Of a stretch of 64,000 nucleotides of DNA, positions 45,500 through 56,934 are shown one piece after another. Below the pieces are notes generated by a model. That model did no database searches. It was not told where the DNA came from and saw only the letters and a program-made list of their open reading frames with translations. Origin of the DNA: Antedon bifida (Eukaryota > Echinodermata > Crinoidea > Comatulida > Antedonidae). The stretch lies in NCBI GenBank assembly GCA_963402885.1, contig OY727094.1, forward strand, positions 36,272,501 to 36,336,500. The letters are read 5' to 3'. Both the position numbers and the translations under genes were made by a program. How positions within the stretch are numbered: position 1 is the stretch's first letter; each line of letters starts with the position of its first letter.

Positions 45500-46083
45500 G
45501 GTTGTTACGATATTTAATGAAACTCTGTGACGATTTAAAAAAGAAATACTATAGAACCTTTCCGTGGCGAATAATAGTGAGATTTGCAGCTACGCAATTG
45601 ATTACATTGTGATTGTTTGTATAAGGTAGCATTATAATATAAAACCATTCTCTTTTCTCGTATTATTGTTATTCATCAAACCATGTTCGAAATTGGTAGA
45701 CCGTAAGAATCTGAAAATGATCAGTACCATTATATAAGCCTAGGTTTCAGCAAAAACGTTTGATATTATACAGATTTTCTGATTATTACGGTCATTTCAA
45801 CTATGGTCCCATCTTTTATAAAATGTGTAAATGTGTTATATCGTAGCTCAGAATAACTTAGTGGTGTTCTTAAACGCTTTATTACACACAAAGGCATCTA
45901 CACCGTATAGCCTATATTAATACTACTAAATTGGTCGCGTAATTTGTTCTCCTCCGAAAACTCTGAATGGTACGTGCTCACATTTTGCACACTGATGTTT
46001 CTTATTTATTATCTTAATTAAAACAATGTTTAGTATCGGCAGGCGGCCAACTGTATCGACTGATCGCGTCGTTGTAGTTAATA
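45500..46083. other. Upstream spacer of the class B gene
   Basis: No coding sequence recognised. Presumably holds the promoter of the gene at 44333-45499. Confidence 0.35.
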
Positions 46084-46590
46084 GGGAGGTTTCGCAACCT
46101 TACGAATACGATAACGAAAACGGATACGTCACACATTTGTGAAACTTTTGAGCTGATCCCCAATTCATATTCGTAAAGCGTATTCGTGTTGACGAATATC
46201 ACCAGTCATATTCGTAACTACAAAACGAATATAGTTTTTGATCTATTTTGCACATTTTGCATTTGAATCAGGAATGATTCATGATTATAATATAATTATA
46301 GATTTATTGAAAGTAATTTACTAAAGTAATTTACTAAAATGCCAGGTCAATTTTGATAAATAGCAGTTTTTAAAGTCCTCACTCGCTTTGATGTTACGCT
46401 AGGCCTAGGTAGCCAAGCACCAAGCAACACGTACCTGCGCTTCGCTCAAATTTATCGCAGTCATATTTTGGACGGCGCCCTCAATATTTCGTTGCCATGC
46501 GAAACAGATTTTTACTGGCTTACGAAAACGAATACGTGTGCGTGACGTATCCGTTTTCGTTATCGTATTCGTAAGATTGCGAAACCTCTC
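46084..46590. mobile_element. 507-bp MITE with TA target duplication, copy 2
   Basis: Near-identical to 24306-24811, with the same 46-base inverted ends and TA flanks (46082-46083, 46591-46592). The very high similarity of two copies 22 kb apart implies recent movement. Confidence 0.92.
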
Positions 46591-47324
46591 TATTTACCTA
46601 TCCTTGTAACGGTTATATCAGTGAGTAAAACTTTTGATCAATGCTTATAGTACATTCGAATCCGCAAATGTGTAAATAATAAGTATCACCGGTTTAAGCA
46701 AAACATCAAAACAAGACCACAATGTAACTGCAAAAGTAGCAAAAAAGATACCAAACCTCCTACAAAAAATTTGCAAAATATCAAAAACAATTGAAATTAA
46801 AAAAAAGTACATTAATATAATAAACACAAACATACCGAATCCAAATGATTTGATTGATATTATTGTTGAACATGGAAACAACACTTACCACCACAATTAC
46901 GGCAAACAATTTAATTAATGTGTTTACTGGTCGTGTTTCCGCAGCAATGTAGGCCCTATTTCTTTTATTTTATCCATATTTATTCATATTGCATACCACC
47001 CTGTTTCTAAGCATAATTATAAAAACAAAGCTCTCACACAAAAAACAACAAAATATCAAATAATACACCACGAAAAACAATATGTAGTTTGGTATTTTAC
47101 TTTCGTTAGTCTCCTCGCGCATCATCTAATTTCGACTACCACCACCATGTGCACTTTTGGTGTTGATTGCAGCTGTAGTTTTAGTATTCCAATACTTCAG
47201 ATCTTATTTCTATAAATTACCAATTTATATTTTAAAACTGAGTGACTAATTGACAAAGTTCAACGTGGATGTCCCTCTCATCTACTTCTTGTTTATAAAA
47301 TGAATGAGAGCGCGTTATAAATGT
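46591..47324. other. Gene-free spacer
   Basis: AT-rich and A-rich on the plus strand, with short open frames that match nothing I know. Confidence 0.35.
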
Positions 47325-48870
47325 TAGTAAAGTTGTCAACACCTCACTGAGCTCAGGTATCTTTCCATCTTCACTCAAACATGCCTGCATAACACCATTG
47401 TTAAAGAAGCCATCTTTGGATGTTGAGGAATTTGCAAGTTACAGACCCATTTCCAATCTTCCATTTCTTGGAAAAATTATTGAGAGGGTTGTGTCCAGTC
47501 AGCTGCAATCATATCTGAATAGAAATGGGTTATTTGCCACTAGACAATCCGCCTATCGTCCAAACCATAGTGTAGAATCTGCACTTCTTCTTGTGCATAA
47601 TGATATTAGCATTGCACTTGACAACCATAATGAGGTTCTTATGGTCCTTTTGGACTTCAGTGCTGCTTTTGACACCATCAACCATAAGCAGTTATTACAT
47701 CGTCTATCATCACGTTACGGTATCTCTGGAATTGGTCATAATTGGTTTGCATCATATCTAAATGATAGGTCCCAGTCCATTGTCATCAAGGATGTTTTGT
47801 CGAACCCGACTCTGCTTACAGTTGGTGTTCCACAAGGGTCTGTGGTTGGTCCTCTTCTGTTTATTTTATTTACCGCCCCACTACTTGACCTCATTGAATC
47901 TCACAATGTGAAGTGTATGGCGTACGCTGATGACACTCAGCTTTATGTCACTTTCAACCCTAATTAGCGTAATTCTGCTGTCAGTGAACTTGAATCCTGT
48001 ATTGCCGAAGTCAGAGCATGGTGTCAATCTAACAACCTGGTTATGAATGATGCTAAAACAGAACTTATTCATTTTTCTTCTCGTTTTAAGCCTGCGTGTT
48101 GGACTGCCTCTGTTAAGATTGGTAATTCTTTCATTCAACCTTCGTCATCCTGTAGAAACCTTGGAGTTGTCATGGATTCAACGCTTAGTATGTCCAATCA
48201 GGTACATAACATCTGCAAAGCTGGGCTTCACGCTATTCGTAAAATTGGAAGCATTCGGAAGTACCTGGATTCAAGATCAACTGAGATTCTTGTTCACGCC
48301 TTTGTTACATCAAGGCTAGACTGTTGTAACTCTATACTTTATGGCTTACCAGCAAAGGATATCTCTAAAATTCAGCGAGTCCAGAACACAGCTGCCCGAT
48401 TGGTCGTTCAAAGCCCCATAAGGCAACATATCACACCTGTGCTGAGACAGCTTCACTGGCTTCCGGTAACACAAAGAATTACATTCAAGATCCTGCTCTT
48501 TGTTTTTAAAGCTCTTCATAATTCTTCATCTAAGTTCATTTCTGAACTTATTCAACCTTATGTTCCTAAGCGGTCTCTGAGATCTAGATCTGAGTCTCTT
48601 CTTGCCCATATATTTCATCCCTCCACTAAGTTTTATGGAAATCGTTCATTTTCTTCGGCATCCGTTTCTCTATGGAATGCGTTGCCTATTGAAATCCGTC
48701 AGGCTACTTCCACCAGTGTCTTCAAATCTCTCCTCAAAACCCACCTTTTTAATTTGTAATTTTTCAAAATTTTCTGTCTTTGTAAAGCGCATTGAGGCTT
48801 TCAGCATAATGCGCTATATCAAGTACCAGTTATTATTATTATTATTAGTATTATCATTGTTATTTCAAAA
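47325..48870 (+). mobile_element. LINE (CR1/L2-like) RT, nearly intact 3' half
   Basis: Plus-strand RT frame from about 47339 (NTSLSSGIFPSSLK) through RPISNLPFLGKIIERVV, LLDFSAAFDTINHK, GVPQGSVVGPLLFILF and AYADDTQLYVTF. One in-frame TAG at 47965-47967 interrupts it. The same frame resumes and runs to the stop at 48759 (LHWLPVTQRITFKIL, SLWNALPIEIRQ). The 3' end has an AAAGCGCATTGAGGC and GCGCTATATCAAGT block and an ATT repeat tail. It is 5'-truncated, with no endonuclease or ORF1. It ends within about 10-40 bases of the stop codon of the receptor gene at 48877, in the opposite orientation. Confidence 0.92.
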
Positions 48871-48876
48871 CTGCTA

Positions 48877-50742
48877 TTATTTATCACTATCTAATTGTTT
48901 CTCTAAAATACTTTGCATTGCTAATTTTTGATTTGCAATCATATCTTGCTGTTGTTTTACCATTGCACTCAACGAAGCAATGTTTTTAGCCATATCCGAC
49001 ATGGTACCCGGTATATCTTTGCAATATGGACACAACCACACTGTAGATGTCGTCGTTAGCTTCATTTTAACACAATGTCTATGGTATCGATTTTGGCAAA
49101 GTGGACATTCTACCTGATTATCCTTCATCGTGATATGATCGAACTTACATTGTTTGATGCAACTAATTCTATCAGGAACTAGACCTACATTGTTATCTTG
49201 TGTTGTCTTTTTTCCAGCCGTAGAATGTTTGTCAACTATTTCTGTGTATTCAACTCTTTCAATTGTTCGTGTCACTCCTACTTTATTTTCAATTATTGGA
49301 TGATCAATTTCTATGTACGTTAGATTTTCAGTCGTTTCGTTGTCACAAAAGTTTTCTGCTTCTGAATCCGTATTGTGCAATTCCACCACTTGCATTGGTA
49401 GGTCTACATGTTTGTGTTCATTGAGCTTTCCTGAGACCGATTCATTAACACTACATACTTCATATAGTGTGGTGTCGTAGATATGTTGTATCGGGCGTTG
49501 TCTGTTCGGTGTGGATGAATCTCTATTTACATTACTTTGACTTTGATTCTGACGTTTGCTCTTTTTTCTGAGTTTTATCATAACAATAATAATGGTAATA
49601 ATCAACACAAGCGAAGAAACAGATACAATAATGAGTGTTATCGTGAACATATTATATTCACTGTAATTAATTTGATAATCAGTAGCATTATTATTAATAT
49701 CATTTATCTCCGTTTGTTGATTATTTATTCGCAACGTTTTTGTAGGTCTGACAGTGTAATTGGCTTCTGTGTTACTTCTGTGAGACCAAACTAACGTTAA
49801 CGCTTCACTATGGTTACCAAAAGAATTATTAGCTGAAACAATAACTTCTGTCCCGTTTGTAATATTATAGATATTGCACACATAAAGCATAGAGTTTTCT
49901 GAACTTCCAGATGAGTTACAGAAGAAAAAGTTGTTGCCAAATCTTGACCAACTAACAGTGGCTTCTGGATTCGATGTAATATTCAATGTTATTGATGCGT
50001 TACTTGGATCATTGATGCAGTCTGCAATTGAGTAGGTCATTGAAAGAACTTTTGGAGAGTAGCTGACATTAAGTGGCCCACTTGAACACTTTAATGTCGT
50101 GTTTATTATTGGAAATCTGGCAGTGCAGCACAATACAGCGTTGTTTAGATCGTAAGATATTGATATATTGTGTGATATGCTTTTGTCTGTTGAGGTCGGC
50201 AGATTTTGTCGAGATGTGCCGTTTTTGTAAATAATCGATACCTCCAAGATACTTGGGAAGCCTGTACCGCCAATCATAAAACACCCGAAAGGTATGACTT
50301 TCCCTTCTTTAACGTCACGTTCAACATCAATGCATGTTGGACTTGCAGGAATCGAGTAAACAGTCACATTTGCATCATTGCTAAATGCACACGTTTTTCT
50401 TTCCAAATCGAAACATACTTCACATTTGTACATACCTGAATTTAATCCTGCAGCTTTATTAATTAACAGTTTGAAACTTTTACTCGTAAAGTTACAATTC
50501 ACAGAATATGTAGGCTCAAGTATATTTGTATTTTCAATAATTTTGTTCTTGAATTTATACCAAATCACCGCATGCACATCTATGTCTTCTTGTACTATAC
50601 AACTTAGCTCTATTTTGCTAAACACGGGTGAAATAGTCAATGAAGGTGTTATAGTTACGTTGTTGATCGCTTCGGATTCGAAGAGGACTAAAACAAATAC
50701 GAATGAGATGTAGGAAAGACAGGCATTTATACGGAGCAACAT
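48877..50742 (-). CDS. Class A Ig receptor with ITIMs and PHD finger
   Basis: Single-exon gene, 621 codons, with a signal peptide through about residue 22 (MLLRINACLSYISFVFVLVL). Three Ig-like domains: about 26-128 (C48, W61, C107 plus C110 and C118), 131-228 and 233-320. Membrane segment about 364-390, then LRKKSKRQ. The tail has IYDTTLYEV, two ITIM-like motifs (LTYIEI with Y476, VEYTEI with Y499), a C4HC3 PHD-type finger (C528, C532, C546, C549, H554, C557, C571, C574), and a coiled coil to 621. Domain 3 is nearly identical at DNA level to that of the gene at 28052. A LINE occupies the position of its 3' untranslated region, so its poly(A) site may now be inside that LINE. Confidence 0.9.
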   Translation of the reverse strand: MLLRINACLSYISFVFVLVLFESEAINNVTITPSLTISPVFSKIELSCIVQEDIDVHAVIWYKFKNKIIENTNILEPTYSVNCNFTSKSFKLLINKAAGLNSGMYKCEVCFDLERKTCAFSNDANVTVYSIPASPTCIDVERDVKEGKVIPFGCFMIGGTGFPSILEVSIIYKNGTSRQNLPTSTDKSISHNISISYDLNNAVLCCTARFPIINTTLKCSSGPLNVSYSPKVLSMTYSIADCINDPSNASITLNITSNPEATVSWSRFGNNFFFCNSSGSSENSMLYVCNIYNITNGTEVIVSANNSFGNHSEALTLVWSHRSNTEANYTVRPTKTLRINNQQTEINDINNNATDYQINYSEYNMFTITLIIVSVSSLVLIITIIIVMIKLRKKSKRQNQSQSNVNRDSSTPNRQRPIQHIYDTTLYEVCSVNESVSGKLNEHKHVDLPMQVVELHNTDSEAENFCDNETTENLTYIEIDHPIIENKVGVTRTIERVEYTEIVDKHSTAGKKTTQDNNVGLVPDRISCIKQCKFDHITMKDNQVECPLCQNRYHRHCVKMKLTTTSTVWLCPYCKDIPGTMSDMAKNIASLSAMVKQQQDMIANQKLAMQSILEKQLDSDK

Positions 50743-52429
50743 TTCTAACTAGTTAAGATGTTCTCGCACTCGATGAGAATAATGTGATATTTTCAATTTC
50801 TCCGTACTAATTCACATTTTTTTAGTTTCTATGCTAAAGCATATTAAGATTTTATGATTAGGTCTTTGTTTGTTTTCCACCGCTACCCTGGATATGCGTA
50901 GATGCCGATGAGTCGTTATGTCGACCAGGAACTGAAAGCAACTAAACTCAACTGTTACGCAAGACCATCATGTCATGTTTTAACGTAAAATATTGATTTA
51001 GTAACCATAAGTGTAATCAAGCATATTGTACTGTGGCTTTCATAACTCTATTAGGTCCAGTGTAAGTATTATATACAGTACCGTTTTGATTTTACGATCA
51101 TTCGGGAAACCACCTGACGACGGTAAACTCCAGTATGCAATGAAAACAATTATAATGACTCTCCATCCCCACAAAAGATGCATTACAATTTGTTTTATGT
51201 ACTAAAAAATCCGGGCGATTTCCACTGAACGGCGCGAAATCACCGAAAAACAGCTATTTTAGAGTGGTTTTTTCAATGTAACTCTGTTATTATTTGACCG
51301 ATTTTTATGGCTGTTTCGGCATTGTTATGCCTAATTAATTAGCAACAGCTTCATGTTTGTTTTAATTCTTAATTATGAAATATCGTCGGCATTGATTTTT
51401 AAAGTAAGATGATCCCAAATCGTCCTATGAAAGTATAGGCATTTTCGTAACATTTTCTGATCCTGATACGAAAACGTCTATCATTTTTGACATAGATTTC
51501 CGATTTTGATGGCTGTTTCACCATGCTAAATTGGGGGTGGGAGGAGCGTGATGGGTTTGTACAGATCGGAGTACTTATAGTGCCATAACAATAGTACAAG
51601 ATAGCTCACAAATATCGTTTTGTTAATGCAACGCTTTTCATTTAAAACAAATTGTACATGGAAACAAAACAAATGAGATAAAGAATGTCAAATATGAGTA
51701 TAAAAACTTGATCGGTTCTTTATTTCAAATAGGAAAATAAAACATTTTCATCACAAATATTGTTGGTATCTTTTAAAAATGTGTACGTTACATTGGACTG
51801 TCATAGTTGAATTAACATAATATTATCTATAAAACAACCGATTTGTTTTAATAAAATGTGTGAGGTCTTAGTTCACCCGCGGGAAATTCAAAACTTATTT
51901 AAAAGTGTTTTAAAATATATTGTAATATACGCCGACTAAACTATAGTATTGTGGTAAATTTAATTTTATTATATAATTATTTTTTTTTTTACTTACCCAT
52001 TTACTTACCTATTGTTAAAAATAACAGAGAATGTCTAATTTTGTAAAGCAATCCTACACCTGTACCTTTGCTACGTTTTAATATATAATAATATATTAAT
52101 AGTTGATACCGTAAAACATAATTTTATTATTATTATAATATAAACAGTTTAATATTTTTTTATACATGTTTACTTTTAGGTAAGAATTCAGCTCTTCCCG
52201 GGAAAAAATAGAAATAGTTTTGAGAAATTTAAAAAATAAAAATAAAAAACTACATTCGACATAGGCCTAATCCGACATTGTAGCATATTTCATTAAAATT
52301 GAACCGTCTCTCTTCCAACGGAATTGACCTCTCTTTCAATTCAAGTTACTTTTCTACAATCATCCGTAGAGGAAGTGTGAATTGTGGACCACCCAGACAT
52401 AAACCGTACTACCTGAAGACTTCTATACA
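50743..52429. other. 1.7-kb spacer between B and A genes
   Basis: No gene seen. 51170-51560 contains two GATTTT(T/G)ATGGCTGTTTC blocks in a diverged direct repeat. The rest is AT-rich. Confidence 0.35.
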
Positions 52430-53587
52430 TTAGATGTCATCCATGGGTATGGCTTGGTGCTGCACAACGCTAGTACCTCGGTTATCTATCACCCTATACA
52501 CTACCATTATTATTATTATCAATATTAGTATTACCGATAAAATGGAATCCCCCCATGTGTACTGTTTCTCCTGTTTGTCGTTTTCCTTCAACTCTTCCGT
52601 TTTATTGAGTTTAATGCTGTGTATAACATTTCCAATATTGTTGTTTGCTTTGAATACAATGTATGTGGCACTACCAATATCTGATCCTTTGATTGAAATC
52701 ATAAAACTGTTTTCAGATGTTGCACTTAATTTATTATAGAAGTTTACATTATCTACCGACAACTCATGATTCAACAACTTCCAATATACCTCCGCTTTAG
52801 GGTTAGAATCTACGTTAATCGGTATCTTCAAAACGGTCTCTGTGTCATATGTTAAAATCGTCGACATGTTCAAGAATGTTGGCGGATAACTTACGTTAAT
52901 ACTTCTCGTGTCATTGGTTATCTCGTTTAGTAGAAGATCACTTTGGACAACACACTGAAATGAATCCATACTGCGAGTTATGTTTACTTCCACTGTGACG
53001 CAATTGAATCCGAATTTATTCATTGTTGTAGAGTTCAGAATAGCGGACATAGGCCTAGATGAATTTCTATAAACAATCGATATTTCACATTTCGCTGAAA
53101 CACTTACTTTGCACTCAACAATATATATTTTCCCTTCTATGACATCAGTTTGTGCAATACTGCATACAACTTTCGGTAATATTACGTACAATCTTGTTAC
53201 AGATATCACCTCATTGTCACAAGATCTTGTAGCTTGGCATAGATACCGTTCATCATTTAGCAAGTTCATGTTTTTAATGATCAGTTGATAATTTTCATAA
53301 GTCTTGTTATTTCTAATACAATTGCCGTATTTAACACCATACAAACTTTCGTCTTTAATCCAAGTGTCATGTGTCAATCGATCTTCAGATTCTGTATTCA
53401 ACATATACCAACTTAACGTCTTCTCATGATAGGGAACTATGCAATCCAGTGTCACATTCGTGTCACCTGCAGTGACTAACTTTAGTTCTTGATGTTCTTC
53501 AAATTGTTGAGGTAATGGCCATGATAAACTCGGTGTACACAGTAAACAAAAATACAAAATGAGGTGTAATGAGAAAATGAAAGACAT
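52430..53587 (-). CDS. Class B Ig receptor, short tail
   Basis: Single-exon gene, 385 codons, with signal peptide MSFIFSLHLILYFCLLCTPS. Three Ig-like domains: the first with LDCIVPY, LSWYML and ERYLCQA; the second with VVCSIAQTDVIEGK and VEVNITRSMDSFQC; the third opening YPPTFLNMSTILTYDTETVL. Membrane segment about 346-364 (SILSVILILIIIIMVVY), then a 21-residue tail ending AIPMDDI with no tyrosine motif. It shares TRSMDSFQC and FGFNCVTVEV-type blocks with the gene at 55166, its closest relative. It lies 1.7 kb upstream of the class A gene at 48877. Confidence 0.86.
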   Translation of the reverse strand: MSFIFSLHLILYFCLLCTPSLSWPLPQQFEEHQELKLVTAGDTNVTLDCIVPYHEKTLSWYMLNTESEDRLTHDTWIKDESLYGVKYGNCIRNNKTYENYQLIIKNMNLLNDERYLCQATRSCDNEVISVTRLYVILPKVVCSIAQTDVIEGKIYIVECKVSVSAKCEISIVYRNSSRPMSAILNSTTMNKFGFNCVTVEVNITRSMDSFQCVVQSDLLLNEITNDTRSINVSYPPTFLNMSTILTYDTETVLKIPINVDSNPKAEVYWKLLNHELSVDNVNFYNKLSATSENSFMISIKGSDIGSATYIVFKANNNIGNVIHSIKLNKTEELKENDKQEKQYTWGDSILSVILILIIIIMVVYRVIDNRGTSVVQHQAIPMDDI

Positions 53588-54239
53588 TACAAACTTGTGT
53601 TATTAGTATACCAGAAATGCACTGAATAATTTCAGATAAAGAGTTGCACTCCTTTGAGTTACAATTACTATGGTGCAGGAGCTTAGCTTGTTGTTTGGAA
53701 TTGCAAAAATCCTGTTTACATTTTTCACACACTGGCCTATTTTACGTTTCGTTTAGGCTTTTGTTAGAAATTAATTTGAATTATCAATACAATAACACGG
53801 ATGGTGATATTTCATGAATAACAATCACACAATGTGGGGTATAGAGCGGAATGATAATACTGTTTTATTACGAGTGAACAAATTATTAATATTATACTAA
53901 TTCTCTCTACCCCAGCCGATCATAATATTGTCGAAATTCTCTATAAATTCTATCTTTCTTATCGGATTTAAAAATGTTTTTATATCGTTGGAAAGCTTAT
54001 CTTCTGCTGATAATGTGATTTCTTGCACATTGTATTATTATAGGTAAAATGTTTTGCTATGAGAATGTACCCCTCTGTTTATATGCGTTCAATACGTTTC
54101 GATTAAGTCATCTTTCATGATGAATGAATTGAATCATTATTAATTTTCATTTCTACATGAAGCATATGAGCAAACAGAAAATTCAGAAAAGAACCAGAAA
54201 TCTACAGCGTGCAATTATTATTGGCAAATGGGTATAATA
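53588..54239. other. Spacer upstream of the class B gene
   Basis: Non-coding as far as I can see; should contain the promoter of the gene at 52430-53587. Confidence 0.35.
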
Positions 54240-54870
54240 AAATTTAGGCCTACTATCAAACAATGTGACCCTTTGAACGAGAAACGCTCCTCCTGCTCAT
54301 GGTTAATCGAGTTTTCGTTACCGGTGTCTAAAACTGTAAATGTATATGACGAATTGTCAATAGTGTTCTCTGCTATTGTTTCAACTTTGTTGATCCAGTA
54401 TTTTTTATGTCGTCAGTGATGCAATATTTACCGAATGCCAGTATATAAGACATCTTACATAAGTTCACGAAGACGAATGTTTGGTTTGGAGTAGAGCCTT
54501 ACATTACTGTTTTTAAAAATTTGCCAATACACAGATGCTTCGAGATTCGCTGAAATATCAACTGTTATGGGTGAAATTACTTAAAACTTAGAAGAAAAAA
54601 ATAGTTTCGGTGGAAATGTAATGTTTAATGGCAAAGTGGTACAGGTTGTTGGTGTTTCGACGTTTGCTGTGTAAACATTTCATCATCAGTGTTGGACCAA
54701 ATTCGTTATTATTATTGTCCAGAATTGTCCAAGCTCTGATACTTGTTGAAATGAAGTTGGGACACGGTAAGGTAAATATAACCTGAGTATCTTAAATTTC
54801 ATTATACTGTGAATCAATGTAACATTCAGGAATGTTCGTTCTTGAATAATGGTAGTTATTGAATATCATG
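54240..54870 (-). pseudogene. Decayed copy of the 56935-58113 receptor
   Basis: Collinear with 57140-57735 of the gene at 56935-58113 (shared TTTATGTCGTC, ATACCGAATGCCAGTA, CAGATGCTTC, CATCAGTGTTGGACCAA, TTGTCCAGAATTGTCCAAGC and ATATAACCTGAGTATCTT), but with many indels and no open frame. It covers parts of domains 2 and 3; the signal peptide, domain 1 and membrane segment are missing. Confidence 0.88.
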
Positions 54871-55165
54871 TGACCAACCATCCTCCATTTAAATGACAAT
54901 TGTCTACTCAGGTGTGTTTGTGTCTAATTTATAGTACTTTATTTCGATATATTACATGATCAATCCGAATATGAAAAGAGACCATAGCAACAGCCAATGG
55001 CTGAATTGAGGCTTTCATTTACAATATTAAAACAGCAGTATACATGATAACGATCAAACATAGTTTAAAAATAGAAAAGTATATATACCGATAACTATAT
55101 CAAAAAAATGTAATAAATAATAACATTATAAAGTAGCAGAATAAAAATAAAAGATGGTATATCAT

Positions 55166-56296
55166 TTAAGGTATATTTTGAGGATTCTGATTTACACGAT
55201 GATTGCGCCGTGTTATCCACCATATTGTTATTAGGCCCACAGGTATTGCTAGAACTAGTAACCACCAGTACCTTTTATCATACTTATCACTTTCTTTTGA
55301 ACAACACTCTTTTTTATAGAGCTTGATGATGTGCGTATCATATCCAATACTGTTAATCGCTTTGATTATAAAGTATGTGGTTTCACCTATTTCTGATCCT
55401 TTGATTGAAAGAACAAAGCTGTTTTCAGTTATTTCACCTAATTGTCTAATAATGTTGCTGGAAGGTGTATTAGCTAACAACTTTTTCCAAAACTCCACAT
55501 AAACATGCGCTTTAGGATTAGAATCCACGATAATTGGGATATTCAAATCGGCTTCTCTGTCATACTCTACCGTCTCAGGAATATTCTGGAATGTTGGCCG
55601 GTAACTTACATTAAGATGCGGCGTGTAACTTATTATATCGTTTGGTAGAAGATCGTGGAAGACAGCACATTGGAATGAATCCATTCTACGCGTTATGTAA
55701 ACTTCAACTGTGACACAATTAAACCCACATTCATCCATTGTAGAGTTGGTGAAAACGGGATCGGGGGAATTGCTATAAATAATCGATATTTCACATTCCG
55801 CTGGAATACTACCAATAGATGCATTGCACTGAACTATAGATGTCGTCTCTTCCATGACATCAGTTTCTACAACACTGCATGCAACCTTTGGTTCAGAAGG
55901 TAATTCATATACGATCAGTCTTGTTAATCCCATAGATATAATTTCATTGTTATACAATGTAGCTTCGCATAAATACAATCCTTCAAATGACATTTTCATG
56001 TCTTTGATAACTAGGTGATAATTACTCACGTTTTGACCAGAAGTGTCTTCCACTTCATATAAACGTGGGTATTTAACCCATGTGTCTGTCGTCAGTAGAG
56101 TTTCAGATTTTTTGTCCACCAAGTACCAAGATAGCTTGTTAGTCGGATTGGAACGTATACAATCCAGCTTCACGTTTTTTTGTCCAACATATGCTTGTAA
56201 TATTTCTATTTGTGGTTCAGTTTGGAGCATTGACGGTACACCGTTCGCAAACAGCACCTTCAAGCACAATATAAGGTATACAAATATACAAAACAT
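55166..56296 (-). CDS. Class B Ig receptor, short tail
   Basis: Single-exon gene, 376 codons, with signal peptide MFCIFVYLILCLKVLFANG. Three Ig-like domains: domain 1 (KLDCIRS, LSWYLV, EGLYLCEA), domain 2 (VACSVVETDVMEE to VYITRRMDSFQC), domain 3 (PTFQNIPETVEYD to KAINSIGYDTHIIKL). A short linker holds paired cysteines (ECCSKES), followed by a membrane segment at about 343-361 (YWWLLVLAIPVGLITIWW) and a 15-residue basic tail (TRRNHRVNQNPQNIP). No ITIM and no charge inside the membrane. The membrane-proximal CC could support a disulfide-linked dimer, which is inference. Confidence 0.86.
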   Translation of the reverse strand: MFCIFVYLILCLKVLFANGVPSMLQTEPQIEILQAYVGQKNVKLDCIRSNPTNKLSWYLVDKKSETLLTTDTWVKYPRLYEVEDTSGQNVSNYHLVIKDMKMSFEGLYLCEATLYNNEIISMGLTRLIVYELPSEPKVACSVVETDVMEETTSIVQCNASIGSIPAECEISIIYSNSPDPVFTNSTMDECGFNCVTVEVYITRRMDSFQCAVFHDLLPNDIISYTPHLNVSYRPTFQNIPETVEYDREADLNIPIIVDSNPKAHVYVEFWKKLLANTPSSNIIRQLGEITENSFVLSIKGSEIGETTYFIIKAINSIGYDTHIIKLYKKECCSKESDKYDKRYWWLLVLAIPVGLITIWWITRRNHRVNQNPQNIP

Positions 56297-56934
56297 GACA
56301 AATTTGTGCTTAATCTGTATGTAAGAAGCTATATAGCTTGTTGCTAGCTGTTAATGATCATTCAAACATTTTGTTCTGATTTCTGAGTCGACGATTTTAC
56401 AGGACAAAGGTGATGTAATGGATGATTGGTACATTACAATCGCTCAGTCAACATTGTCATTCTTATTTATCTTATCGGAAAATATAGCAATCGATTTTTT
56501 TTCTCATGAATTATTCATAATTCCATTAGCTTAGTGCAGCGTTCCGCAACCTTTTTTGACCACGACCCCATGATTCTATTTTGGGAATTCTCGCGACCCA
56601 ACATTGCGTATTTGAGCTTACAGATTTCACGACAGTCTATTATTTCAAATAACGAACGAAAGATTTCTAATAGGCCGATACTTAATTCATATTCAATTTC
56701 ATTACAACGTAACCATGCCTCTGTTATACAGTAGGCCTAATTTAATTTATCATATTAAGACATACTTCAGGTCCGATTTCGGACATACTTAAGAGGTAGT
56801 ACCTCTGTTCATAATATACATCCTAATTATGTTTCATTTGTGTTAATTATGGAATAATAAAGTAAATAAAATATCTTATTTATAATTTACGGTATCTCAG
56901 ATTGTTATGTTTTCTGGTAAATTTGGCAATGCAC
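56297..56934. other. Spacer with a possible hAT-type end
   Basis: 56536-56580 reads CAGCGTTCCGCAACCTTTTT then TGACCACGACCCCATGA, resembling the terminus of many hAT transposons. No matching far end was found. No gene seen. Confidence 0.35.

Noticed and set aside
46645-46884. Hydrophobic minus-strand frame that could be a membrane protein
   Set aside because: It arises from A-rich plus-strand DNA; no homology, signal or paralog.
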